Positions 15,833 through 24,494 of a DNA stretch of 43,748 nucleotides are shown one piece after another. The notes beneath the pieces were generated by a model that saw nothing but the letters and a program-made list of their open reading frames with translations, ran no database searches and was not told where the DNA came from. The DNA comes from Arthrobacter sp. ISL-65 (lineage in GTDB: Bacteria > Actinomycetota > Actinomycetes > Actinomycetales > Micrococcaceae): assembly GCF_018613795.1 (NCBI RefSeq), contig NZ_JAGGPN010000054.1, forward strand, positions 1 through 43,748. Reading direction: 5' to 3'. Every line of letters begins with the position of its first letter. Positions within the stretch are counted from its first letter, which is position 1. The translations under genes were made by a program, and so were the position numbers.

Positions 15833-17031
15833 ATGGACGAAGGATACGAGGTTTACTGCGGGCTTGATGTCGGCAAATCCGAGCACCACGCCGCCGCCTT
15901 GAACGCAGCCGGCGAACGGGTCTTCGACAAGCCGCTGCCGCAGGACGAAGTGCGGCTGCGCGAGCTTTTCACCGGCCTGCAGCAGCACGGCCGGGTGCTG
16001 GTGATCGTGGACCAGCCCAACACCATCGGCGCTCTTCCGATAGCCGTGGCCCGGGACTGCGGCTGCACCGTTGCCTACCTGCCCGGCCTGGCGATGCGCA
16101 AAGCCGCTGACCTGTACCCGGGAAAGTCCAAGACGGACGCGCGGGATGCGTTCATCATCGCCGAGACGGCACGGGCAATGCCTCACACGCTACGGGCCGT
16201 TGACCGGGACAGCGAGGTGCTCGCGGCACTGAAGGTGCTCTCCGGATTCGACGCGGACCTGACCCATGAATGCACCAGGGCGACCAACCGGCTGCGGTCC
16301 CTGCTGCTGCAGATTTTCCCCGCCCTGGAGCGCGTCTTCCCAGGAACAGTGCTGACCCGGTCCCTGGTCCTGGAGCTGTTCATCAAATACGCCGGACCGA
16401 CCGGCCTGCGGGCCGCCGGGCGATCCAACGTGCTGCGCTGGGCCAGGAACCACAGCCGGAAGGACCCGGTGAACCTGGTCGACGCGATCTTCACGGCACT
16501 GGGCGAGCAGACCGTCACCGTGATCGGCACCGAAGCCGTCGAACTGGTCATCCCCCGCGTCGCCGCCCAGATCAAGGAACTCAAACACCAGCGAGCCATC
16601 GTGGCCGAAGAAGTCGAAAAGCTCCTCGATGACTTCCCTCTTTCCCAGGTCTTGATGTCCATGCCGGGAGTCGGCATCAAGACCGCAGCGACGATACTCC
16701 TGACCATCGGCGATGCCGGCACCTTCACCTCTCCCGGGCACCTCGCCGCCTACGCAGGCATCGCCCCTGTCACACGCCGCTCCGGGACCTCGATACGCGG
16801 TGAATTCCCCGCACGATCGGGGAACAAACAACTCAAGAACGCCCTCTTCAGATCCGCCTGGATCGCCAGCTGCCACCACCCCGCGTCGAAGGCCTACTAC
16901 CAAAAGAAACGGCACAGGGGAAGAAGCACAACGCCGCCGTCATCTGCCTGGCCCGGCGCCGCTGCGACGTCATCTACTCAATGCTCAAACACGGCACCTT
17001 CTACGAGGAAAAACCCGCCCAGGCCGCTTGA
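15833..17031 (+). pseudogene. IS110-family transposase (DEDD), frameshifted near its C-terminus
   Basis: An IS110 recombinase starting at the ATG 15833 (AAGGAG 6 nt upstream). The RuvC-like N-terminal domain shows D12 in CGLDVGKSEHH and the KTDARDAFIIA block. The C-terminal transposase_20 domain has LMSMPGVGIKTAATILLTIG and YAGIAPVTRRSG. After KAYYQKKR the frame is lost: a missing G at about 16912 (CGGCAC where CGGGCAC is expected) moves the tail AQGKKHNAAVICLARRRCDV to the next frame, which ends at the TGA 17029-17031. Read in frame, the ORF instead runs to 17080. The lesion may be real or a homopolymer error. Confidence 0.85.
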
Positions 17032-17047
17032 CCAAAAGCATAGGACA

Positions 17048-17095
17048 CCCCCGGCCTGTAGTAGGTGCTGCACAGGCTAGGACGGAAACCTCAAG
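17048..17095 (-). promoter_or_regulatory. Orphan third copy of the response-regulator leader, cut by IS110
   Basis: On the minus strand this reads CTTGAGGTTTCCGTCCTA, a GTGC-A-GCAC palindrome, CCTACTACAGG and CCGGGGG, matching the leader at 13137-13185 almost base for base. Resemblance stops right after the G run, where the IS110 end begins. The response regulator expected next is not there, so it was probably lost through the IS110 insertion or a linked deletion. Confidence 0.6.
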
Positions 17096-17191
17096 CCCCT
17101 TGATCGCCGCCCTGTCCTTCTCGGATCGTCAGGTACCCTGAGCACACGCTGGGACCGACCACGTCCCGGATCACTCAGAAAGGCATCATCA

Positions 17192-17461
17192 ATGAAGATG
17201 AAAATCAAGGACCGCTGGGACCGACTCAGCCCCGCAACGCAGCGGTGGCTCACCAACAACCCCGGATCCCTGATCCTGCCACGCACCATGACGGAAGAGA
17301 TCTGCCGGGAAACCGGCATCAGCGTTGACCGTGACGAGCACGGCCAGGCAATGCTCTCCCAGGAGGACCTGGACTTCATCCGGGCCAAGGCGGGACCAAC
17401 CCAAACGCCCCCGCCGGAGCACCGGTTCTTCGACGCAACCCAGCCTGGCGAAAACACCTAG
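17192..17461 (+). CDS. Small hypothetical protein
   Basis: An 89-aa protein from ATG 17192 (M3 at 17198 is an alternative), preceded by AAAGG. It has a helix with Trp residues (DRWDRLSPATQRWLTNNPG), an acidic helix EEICRETGISVDRDEHG and a C-terminal helix QEDLDFIRAKAG followed by a Pro-rich tail. The composition fits a soluble coding sequence. I do not recognise a family. It stands alone right of the IS110 element. Confidence 0.6.
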   Translation: MKMKIKDRWDRLSPATQRWLTNNPGSLILPRTMTEEICRETGISVDRDEHGQAMLSQEDLDFIRAKAGPTQTPPPEHRFFDATQPGENT

Positions 17462-18490
17462 AGCCGGCACCGCCCCTTCCCGTTGTGCGCCGCGGGGTGA
17501 AGCCGACCGATGCCAACCAGCCGAACAATGAAGGCGGGTGACGGTTGTTGCAGCGCGGCAGCCCCCGGCGTAACACGCCGCTCAGGTCCCCCCGCCCCAG
17601 GTGGACGCCGCTGTGCGCTGGGCGCTGTCCCGGCTTGAGGACGCCAATAGGCCCGAGGTGGTCCACGCCGTCGTCCTCACACTGACAGCGAATCAGAAGG
17701 CCGCGAAACAGGCACGGAAGGCTGCCGAACAGACGGTACACCGCGCAGGAGCGAAAACTCAGCCGCACCCGCCACGGTCACAGCATGGCATGGCTGGCCG
17801 CAGGCCTTCTCGTTGCGGCCGTGTGCCTGCCACCAGGGGCAAGGAAAAGGGAGGCCGCGCCGCTTGCCGGTCTCCCCTTTTTCCTAGCGGAGGAAACCTC
17901 CAGTGTATGTCCGGTTTGATCGGGCGGCTAGGTTCCAGGCAGGCCCACCGGGACCCAGGGACGGGTCCAGAGACAGCGGCACGGTCTTTGTTTGGGTCGT
18001 CCACTGGTGACACTGGGGGTGGCCGGCGACGGCTTGAGCCCTCTGAGCGGGGCCTACCCCCCAGCCGCCGCCGGCCGCCAAGAATCTACCCACCCAGAGT
18101 GGATGGCTAGGCGATGTCGAAGACGTCTGCGCAGCTCAGGGCGAAGCATCTCCATGAACCCAAAGGCAGGTCGCCTGCTTGTTGCCTCGGCACGGTAACG
18201 GTCGTTTTTGCGCTCCAGTCATCTCGTCCCACTGAGGACATCCTGTCCTACTGACACCCAGTGCGTCGGAAGCAGAGAAGCTGAATACTGTTACCCACCG
18301 AGTCCAGCTAATGAATCCTTTACTAAGAACCCGCTGTGAAGGGCTCAGAGGAAAACCGCCCTCTACAGAAGCCGGCTCGTCCCGGCACATGAAGCGCTGC
18401 GACTCGCGAGTCCGGTAACAACTTTGGTGTACTTCCAGGGCCCATTTTCGACATTCTTCCCGAACCTGCTCTGTTGTCGGCACACCCACG
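17462..18490. other. 1-kb stretch without a convincing gene; hairpin inside
   Basis: The open frame 17601-18110 begins like coding sequence (VRWALSRLEDANRPEVV) but then turns into low-complexity Arg/Pro sequence, so it may be a relic. A hairpin with arms AGGAAAAGGGAGGCCG (17842-17857) and CCGGTCTCCCCTTTTTCCT (17867-17885) has a T run in its right arm and could be a terminator. The string GTAACGGTCGTTTT occurs here (18195) and at 2564. Confidence 0.4.
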
Positions 18491-19141
18491 TTAGAGCACG
18501 GAGCGGCGGTGGCGCTCGATGAGGCTCGTGGCCATCTGCTTGGCTAGTTCGGCGGCCTCCCGGTCGCCTTCCATCGCGGAGATGATGGAGCCCTTCAGCA
18601 GGAGGTGCCATGCCCGGGCGAACAAGTCACAGCGCTCCAGCCCGCCGTCCTCGGCCAACACCCGCGCATGTCCCCGAATCCTGGCGAGGTATTCGACGCT
18701 CGCCACGCCCAAGGGATGGTCAGGGCCCATTTCCATGAGAACCCTGACAAGCATGTTGGATTTGTAGCCTCCGCTTCCGAGCCGATCCGCGAAGACATCG
18801 AAGATGACCAGCAATTCCTCTTCCGGAGTGTCGCTGCGACGCTGCGCCTGGGCAACGATTTCCTCGAACCAGACCTCGTGCTGGAGTGCCAGAACGGCCT
18901 TGACCAAGTCGTCCTTCGACGGGAAATGCCGGTAGAACGTCGACTTCGCAACCCCGGAGGTCTCGATCAGCTCGTTAACACCGACATCCCGGATACTCCG
19001 CCGGGAGAACAGTTCGTACGCGGTATTGAGGACACGTGCTCTGGTAACCAAGGCAGGTCCCGAGGCCGCGTCATTGCTTCGCGACCGAGTCGAGTTGATC
19101 GCGCGAATAGAACTCCCCGGCTGCTTCCCTGGTTGAGGCAC
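18491..19141 (-). CDS. TetR-family transcriptional regulator
   Basis: A 216-aa regulator with an N-terminal TetR HTH: TRARVLNTAYELFSRRSIRD, then VNELIETSGVAKSTFYRHFPSKDDLVKAVL. It is followed by a helical ligand domain of normal length, with a C-terminal block typical of this subgroup (RAWHLLLKGSIISAMEGDREAAELAKQM). The start at the GTG 19141 is uncertain; a shorter form lacking the disordered first 30 residues is possible. It lies 14 nt after the small acidic gene 19156-19338 and may be co-transcribed with it. No target gene is evident. Confidence 0.93.
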   Translation of the reverse strand: MPQPGKQPGSSIRAINSTRSRSNDAASGPALVTRARVLNTAYELFSRRSIRDVGVNELIETSGVAKSTFYRHFPSKDDLVKAVLALQHEVWFEEIVAQAQRRSDTPEEELLVIFDVFADRLGSGGYKSNMLVRVLMEMGPDHPLGVASVEYLARIRGHARVLAEDGGLERCDLFARAWHLLLKGSIISAMEGDREAAELAKQMATSLIERHRRSVL

Positions 19142-19155
19142 TCTGATGATGCGCC

Positions 19156-19338
19156 TTATCCGGCGTTGAAGCTTTCGTCCTCGTCATTCGGCGATTTCTC
19201 CTGGGGAAGGTCGTTGCCACTGCCGTCCGGGATGGCTGTGGCTTCCTGGCCCGAGCCCGAGGAAGTCGGCGCAGACTCCTCGGAATCGCCGCCCAGAATC
19301 ATCTCGGGTGCAGGCTGCTCGTGGTTTTCCTGTGTCAT
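19156..19338 (-). CDS. Small acidic protein (60 aa)
   Basis: From the ATG at 19338, with GGGAGGAAG just upstream. It is strongly acidic and probably disordered: MTQENHEQPAPEMILGGDSE, then Ser/Gly-rich, ending PNDEDESFNAG. Its composition resembles that of the small protein at 19719-19886, which is divergent from it. The function is unknown. The excellent ribosome site supports a real gene. Confidence 0.65.
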   Translation of the reverse strand: MTQENHEQPAPEMILGGDSEESAPTSSGSGQEATAIPDGSGNDLPQEKSPNDEDESFNAG

Positions 19339-19718
19339 GCTTCCTCCCGTTGCCGTTGCTGATATTGCCAGGTCTCGATGATCTGGTTGGCCGAGAACCA
19401 AAGTCCGCGACAGGTGATAATAATCAGTAAACTTACCAAATGTCGCAGATCGGGCAACTGGGAGCCTCGTGTCTGACGTTTTATCCCGCAGAAGCGCAGT
19501 GCAGTCTGGTTCCTTGACGGAGCGCAGCGGAAGGCAGAGCGTGAGGAAACGGGCTCTGTCCATTGGCGGGCAGGTAGAGCTTGAGGAAAGCGTTCTGCAT
19601 GGCGGTGGTCATGCTCCCATGAGAACTCAGGGGATGCCCTTCAAAATTTCTCGGGCTTGTACGGTGCCTTTCGCCTCGCAGCTGTTAGCGTGGAGCCCCA
19701 GCCAATGAAGGAGGAGCG

Positions 19719-19886
19719 ATGACGATCAATTCACCTGATTCACTGCCCGAGGAGGAACCGCAAAAGGGCACGGCCGACGGCGGGATTCCCCAGGGTGGGG
19801 ACGGGATCGGTATCGCTGCTGATTCTGAGCCCAACACATTCGAACCCGAAGAGGACCCTGACGCCACAGAGGAACCACGTCGCTAG
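19719..19886 (+). CDS. Small acidic protein (55 aa)
   Basis: A short reading frame from the ATG at 19719 with a perfect AAGGAGGAG about 3-10 nt upstream, ending at TAG 19884-19886. It is acidic and Pro/Gly-rich (MTINSPDSLPEEEPQKGTAD, then GGIPQGGDGIGIAADSEPN and an EEDPDATEEPRR tail), probably disordered. The family is not recognised. Confidence 0.65.
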   Translation: MTINSPDSLPEEEPQKGTADGGIPQGGDGIGIAADSEPNTFEPEEDPDATEEPRR

Positions 19887-20444
19887 GCGCCGCCCTTTGA
19901 GGATGCGGCCGCTCAGCCACCTTGGACGGGTCAAGGGCAGTCGGTCCTGAGCCGGGCGGGTGCGGTGCAGGTGCTAGAAGCCGTACATTTTTAAACTGCG
20001 CGGCGCGCTCCCCCTTGCCCGCCGCCATGCCCTTCCGCCTGCCGTTCACCTCTGTCCCGACTTCTGGTCGCTCGGCCAGAGGCTAGATAAGAGCGCTGAG
20101 GCCACGAAGGCAGCTGCTGCCTGCAGCCGCTCATTCCCTGGAGGACAGTCGAGCAGGCCCAGGTCATACTCCCACGCTACGATCGCTAGCAATTTAGTCA
20201 GGACTAGCCGTGCAGCGTCACGGTCCTTTCGCCTTAGCTCCCAAGAACGCGGCACATCGTCGAGTTGAGGACCGCAACCTAGAACACCGGGCTTTAGCCG
20301 CCGACGGAACTGAAACCAGGCCGCGCGGACCATCTTTGATGACTACAGCACTTGCACTTCTACGACCAGATCGCCTGATTCACCAACCCGGAGGGGACAT
20401 CGCTCCTGCAAAACATGACCTACGCGCGTACGAAAGCCTGAGGA
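19887..20444. other. Mostly non-coding stretch, possible gene relic
   Basis: The minus-strand frame 20046-20333 contains a helical segment that looks coding (RLVLTKLLAIVAWEYDLGLL, then LQAAAAFVASALLSSLW), but it has no recognisable family, start or third-position GC bias. I treat it as a relic. Nothing else is seen. Confidence 0.35.
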
Positions 20445-20884
20445 TCAGGACAGGGTTGGCGGTGGGGTGGGTGGCCAAAACTTGCGTTCTGGATCCTCCG
20501 GGCTCATGATCCCGACGCTATTACCGTCGGGATCATCGACGATCGCGTAGCAGCGGGCGCCCCAAAAGCGTCATAGGGCGGTTGATGCCCTGCGTATCCC
20601 GCAGCAGTCATCTCCGTATAGACCTCGTCGACGGCCTCCCTAGTCGGAACAGAGAACCCGAGCACCGCGCTACCCCCAGTCGCCCCGGTCCACCCCGAGT
20701 CCCACTGGTGCACAAACTCGGCGCTGTCCCATTCGATGGCCATGCCGTTTGGCATCCGGGCGGCGACATGCAGAGCACCCGGTGCAGCGTCGATTGTCAT
20801 ACCAAGACGACGATAGAAGGCCACGGTGGCATCCATATCCCGTACCACCGGGTTCATTTGATTCAAGACGGGCACGTAAGACAC
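20445..20884 (-). pseudogene. VOC-family (glyoxalase-fold) protein, frameshifted
   Basis: From the ATG at 20884 it reads MSYVPVLNQMNPVVRDMDAT and VAFYRRLGMTIDAAPGALHV, a standard vicinal-oxygen-chelate start, with a second half AVLGFSVPTREAVDEVYTEM. After PPYDAFG the frame is wrong: one T missing from the run at about 20569 (TTTT where TTTTT is expected). Restoring it gives WGARCYAIVDDPDGNSVGIM, the typical VOC C-terminus, ending at a TGA at 20445. The enzyme's substrate is unknown. Either a real lesion or a homopolymer error. Confidence 0.75.
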
Positions 20885-21002
20885 CAGGCACCACCTCTCT
20901 TATCTGAGAGTACGCACCGGAGTTACCTGGCAGGAAGATGGAGCGCCCGTCCGATAAGGGCTGTCAGTTTCAGAGGTCGTCTGCACCAGCGGGTGCTGCC
21001 GA

Positions 21003-21512
21003 TTGCGGTCGCCGCTCAGCTTGCACACCACACCATGCATGATGCAGGCTTGCGCGGCAGGTGGCCATTCAATCGGCGCGGCCAGAAACCTGCGTGGGGC
21101 AGCACGGCATGCCGCGTATGCTGCTGGCCGGGCAGGGGCCGTAGCACACGTCGTCGCGCACGAACTCGGCACGACCGCCAACACCGTCATGGCTGCGCTC
21201 TCCGAAGCTCCTGAGCGGATGCTGCGGATGAGTCACCTTGCGGCCATGGCCGAATTAGGCCTGCCCCGCCACTCCCAGGTCGTCGGCCGGCTGGAAAAAC
21301 GCGGCTAGGTCACCCGTGCCGCTGACCCCACCGACGGCCGCTCCACCCTGGCCACCCTCACCGGCCAGGACTGGGACAAAGTCGTCGAAACAGCGTCCGG
21401 TCACGTCGAAGAAGTGCGTCGGGTCGTCTTCACCCCCCTTTCCAAAGCCCAGATCCGGCAACTGGGCGAGACGAGCAAACGCATCGACCCCAACGACCGC
21501 TGCCTCCGCTAA
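21003..21512 (+). pseudogene. MarR-family regulator gene with internal stop and degraded 5' end
   Basis: The core reads TVMAALSEAPERMLRMSHLA, then GLPRHSQVVGRLEKRG, then a TAG at 21306-21308, then in the same frame VTRAADPTDGRSTLATLTG and a MarR-like C-terminal helix to a TAA at 21510-21512. Family members carry Trp at the stop position (RGWV), so TGG to TAG is the simplest change. The N-terminal part before about 21180 does not look like MarR, so the 5' end is also lost. It was probably a MarR of the type that often sits beside a target enzyme; none remains. Confidence 0.75.
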
Positions 21513-22208
21513 AACCCCAGACCTGGCCCACCTCCCCATCCCCTCCCGGACAGTTTCGTGCGCCAGATAGCGCTAAGAAAATGCTGCCGCTTATCGCTGA
21601 AGTCACAGAAGCCGGCCGCTCCCCCACTGCTTCCCAAGAGCCAGCAGAAACGGTCGTTATCGACGCACCCCGAATCGCCCTCACCACAGCTGGAAAACGT
21701 GAACGGATTGACTGCTCCCCCACGTGCTGCCAAAGAGCACCCTCAGAAACGGTCGTTAATGACGTCACTACTAGGGCACAGGTTGAGACAGCTTTGGGGA
21801 GATATGCCTGCCCAGCTTGCCCGCTCCGTTCGACCACCTGACCCATCGGCCCATGGCGTCTCGCAACTGACGGCGGCGCGGATGGTGGCTGCTGCGATGG
21901 TGGATTCGAAGACCGCCGAAGATCCTGTCCTGCAGGGGCCCGATCCCCCATCGTCGCACTCCAATGTGGTCCGGTAACTGACCTTGATACTCAATCCATC
22001 CCCAACCTTGGAAATATATGGCAGCCGTCCCGGGCCACACGTGATGTCTGAAATAAGGCTGAGCAGGGCGGCCTCCCCTACTCGCGGAGTGCGCAAGACT
22101 TCACCCCCCGCAACCAAAAACCCGGTGGCGGACGGGGTAGGCCGGCAGGGTGTTGACAGACTGCGGGCGGACCGTCGTGGCCAGCCTGCCACCACGACGG
22201 TCCGCCTG
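21513..22208. other. Non-coding stretch left of the palindrome array
   Basis: No gene is convincing on either strand. AAACGGTCGTTA occurs twice (near 21648 and 21748), about 100 bp apart. The last CTCCCCC heptamers on the plus strand (21619 and 21715) lie here, marking the left border of the polarity switch described in the findings. Confidence 0.45.
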
Positions 22209-23632
22209 CATTCATGCATGAAAGTTTGCTTGATTGCATACTGGCATCCACCCTGCAAGAAGGAACCGAAGGCTCTGGAGTCGTCGATGAGAAATGACTC
22301 CGGCTACCATGCATTCATGCATGAAAGAGAGCCCGGCCATCACTCACGCAGTCAGACATCTGTGGTGTCCAAGAACTCCGGGAAAACGAACAAGCACCCA
22401 ACCCTTCAGGCATGAATGCATGGCAGCTTGCAAGAACGCAGTTTAGGCAGTCAGTCGAGCGCGGAGGCCTGGACGATGCCGTCATTCATGCATGAAAGAA
22501 AGCATTCAGCCACGCAGGCAGGAAGGCGCAACAGAGTGGTGCCATCCAAGCCCGCTGCCGTCACTTTGAAGGGTGCAATCAAGCATGCATGAATGGCTTC
22601 TGGGTATGAACGCATGCGAGAAGAGCCGGTAGAGGCGCATACGACGACTTCCCACCCCTTGCCCGCGTGCATGCATGCATGCTTGCACGCGGGCAAGACA
22701 GAAAGCCCGGCTGCAAGCACTCATGCAAGGAAGAATGTGCTGGATTCCCGGCATCAGTGCCAGCGCGAATTAACTCACCCCGGCCACGTCCAGGTAAACC
22801 CTCCCCGTCGAGGAAAGGCTTGCGCGTATACATGCCGCAAAAGCCTACTAGCGTTCATTCATGCATGATTGAATGCAAGGACAGAAGAGGAAAGGCCCTC
22901 CGCCCATCCACATGCAGCCCTGCATGCTTACCAGCCAGATTTCATGCATGTATGCATTCCAGCTCGCATTCTGACGGGAAATAAGTAGGCTTCCATCTGG
23001 ACGACATGCCAGCCTCCATGCAGCCCTGCATTCATTCATGCATGGAAGCCTGCCTGGCATTCTGGTCCGCAAAGAACTGGACAAACCAGGGCGGAGGCCA
23101 AACAACCTTGCATCCATCCTTGCCAGCTCTCATTCATGCATGAAAGCTGGCGTGTCAACGCGGTCCTCCCACGAGCGACCCATCATGGCAGCGGATACGT
23201 TCCAGGCTGCCTGAAACATTGCCTTCCACCAAGCGTTCCTCTATTCATACCCGCCAGCCTGCCAACCCTCATTCGTGCCTGCCTGCCAGACCGCTTGCAT
23301 TCATGCATGAACGCGATTCCTCAAAACCATCACCTACGACCAATGCACCTGGTCGCGATCAGGCGGTGTCACCGCTCTCGCCCTTAGCCGGGGCCCGCGG
23401 CTGCTGAGGACCTGGCTTGCATCCCTACAGGCTGGCTTACTTTCATGCATGAATGCATACCCGCCCGCGTTCATCCCTTCAAACAAGGCCCACAAGCAAG
23501 GCCCACAAGGACCTGTGGGGTATCCGAACGGCGGGGGAGTGGTGGTGAGTCCAGGGTGTTGGGCTGCCTCTATGCGGCCCATGAGGCATACAACAGCCAG
23601 CCTGCATGCGTCCTGTCTTTCATGCATGAATG
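22209..23632. repeat. Palindrome array TTCATGCATGAA: putative plasmid centromere (or origin)
   Basis: About 1.4 kb of gene-free DNA carries the 12-bp palindrome TTCATGCATGAA exactly at 22211, 22314, 22485, 23133, 23300, 23442 and 23619, with near copies at 22582, 22858, 22941 and 23035 and a shifted relative at 22410. The wider site is CATTCATGCATGAAAG, present exactly at 22209, 22312, 22483 and 23131 in plus orientation and at 23440 and 23617 in minus. Spacing is about 75-103 bp in the dense part, with several gaps near twice that. It lies directly upstream of the ParA/RHH operon, so a parS-like role is inferred. Confidence 0.85.
22658..22697. repeat. 40-bp palindrome with a (GCAT)n core inside the array
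   Basis: The arms CTTGCCCGCGTGCATGCATG and CATGCTTGCACGCGGGCAAG are reverse complements with one mismatch. The centre is TGCATGCATGCATGC, related to the array palindrome but lacking the TT/AA ends. It falls at the array's usual spacing (about 90 bp after the site at 22582). It could extrude as a cruciform or be a distinct protein site. Confidence 0.85.
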
Positions 23633-23723
23633 AAAGCAAGGCGTCATGCCAGTTTGGTCACAGCGGGGGAGTGCTCGGCGTGGCTCCTTGTAACGCACAT
23701 GTGCACCCGGAAAGCTTGGAGCC

Positions 23724-24494
23724 ATGCAAACAATCATGGTTTACAGCGAGTCAGGTGGCGCCACCAAGACGACATCGGCTGTATCACTTGCCGCTGTAAC
23801 AGCCGCTTCGGGACGCAAAGTCGTTCTCGTTGATCTCGACCCGCGTGCCGCTGCCAGCAAATGGATAGGTGTTGAACCGAAAGAGGAGGGCCTGCACGTG
23901 GGCGCCATCCTGGGAGATCCAGACCCCGAAGGATGGGCCGAGGACCTGGCCGTCGAGTCCTCCTGGTTCCCCAACCTACGTGTCGTTCCGTCCGCACGAA
24001 GCGTCTCTAACCGCGAAGCCGACCGGGCCGACCACGCGGAGCTGCGCCTTCGGACATCCCTCATGGGCATAGACGCCGACGTCGTCGTCATCGACTGCCC
24101 GAACCGCCAGGGCGGCCCCCTAACCCTCTCTGCTTTGAACGCCGCTGACACCATCGTGTACGCCGCCGGCGCCACTGTCGACGGGGTGGACGGCGTCGCC
24201 GGCGCCCGCCGCAGCGTAGACCAGTTCCGCATGTCGCGCAAGAGGATCGGTGCCCCCGACAACCTCCACGAAGCCGGCATCATCGTCGGCGCTGTCGCCT
24301 CCACCGTCATGTCCAGGATCGCGGTCGCCAGCATCGAGGAGCTGCGCGAAACCGGGATGCTGCTCACGCCACTGGTTCCGCACCGGACGATTGTCCAGGA
24401 AATGCGAATGACCCAGGAGTGGTACGGGGAGTACCGCAAGGGCCTGCCTGTCGTGGAGGCCTACACCGAGCTGATGAAAGAGATCGTCCGATGA
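23724..24494 (+). CDS. parA: ParA-type partition ATPase
   Basis: A 256-aa Walker-type ATPase without an N-terminal HTH, the usual size for type Ib ParA proteins. The Walker A region is SGGATKTT (residues 10-17): the catalytic Lys15 is present, but the deviant signature lysine (K in KGG) is Ser10. Walker A' is VVLVDLDPRAAASKW and Walker B VVVIDCPN. The C-terminal half (GVDGVAGARRSVDQF; LTPLVPHRTIVQEMRM) fits the family. It lies 90 bp right of the last array site and overlaps the next gene by 4 nt (ATGA). It should move plasmid copies along the nucleoid. Confidence 0.92.
   Translation: MQTIMVYSESGGATKTTSAVSLAAVTAASGRKVVLVDLDPRAAASKWIGVEPKEEGLHVGAILGDPDPEGWAEDLAVESSWFPNLRVVPSARSVSNREADRADHAELRLRTSLMGIDADVVVIDCPNRQGGPLTLSALNAADTIVYAAGATVDGVDGVAGARRSVDQFRMSRKRIGAPDNLHEAGIIVGAVASTVMSRIAVASIEELRETGMLLTPLVPHRTIVQEMRMTQEWYGEYRKGLPVVEAYTELMKEIVR

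Noticed and set aside
17601..18110. Plus-strand open frame of 169 codons
   Set aside because: Only the first 50 codons look coding; the rest is Arg/Pro low complexity and overlaps a terminator-like hairpin.
2564..18210. GTAACGGTCGTTTT shared by 2564 and 18195
   Set aside because: Short match with no flanking extension, so no clear repeat family can be claimed.
22579..22984. Small proteins rich in MHACMHA-like strings
   Set aside because: Translation of the CATGCATG repeats themselves; not coding.
22209..23632. CRISPR array
   Set aside because: The repeat unit is a 12-16 bp palindrome in both orientations with uneven spacing and no cas genes.
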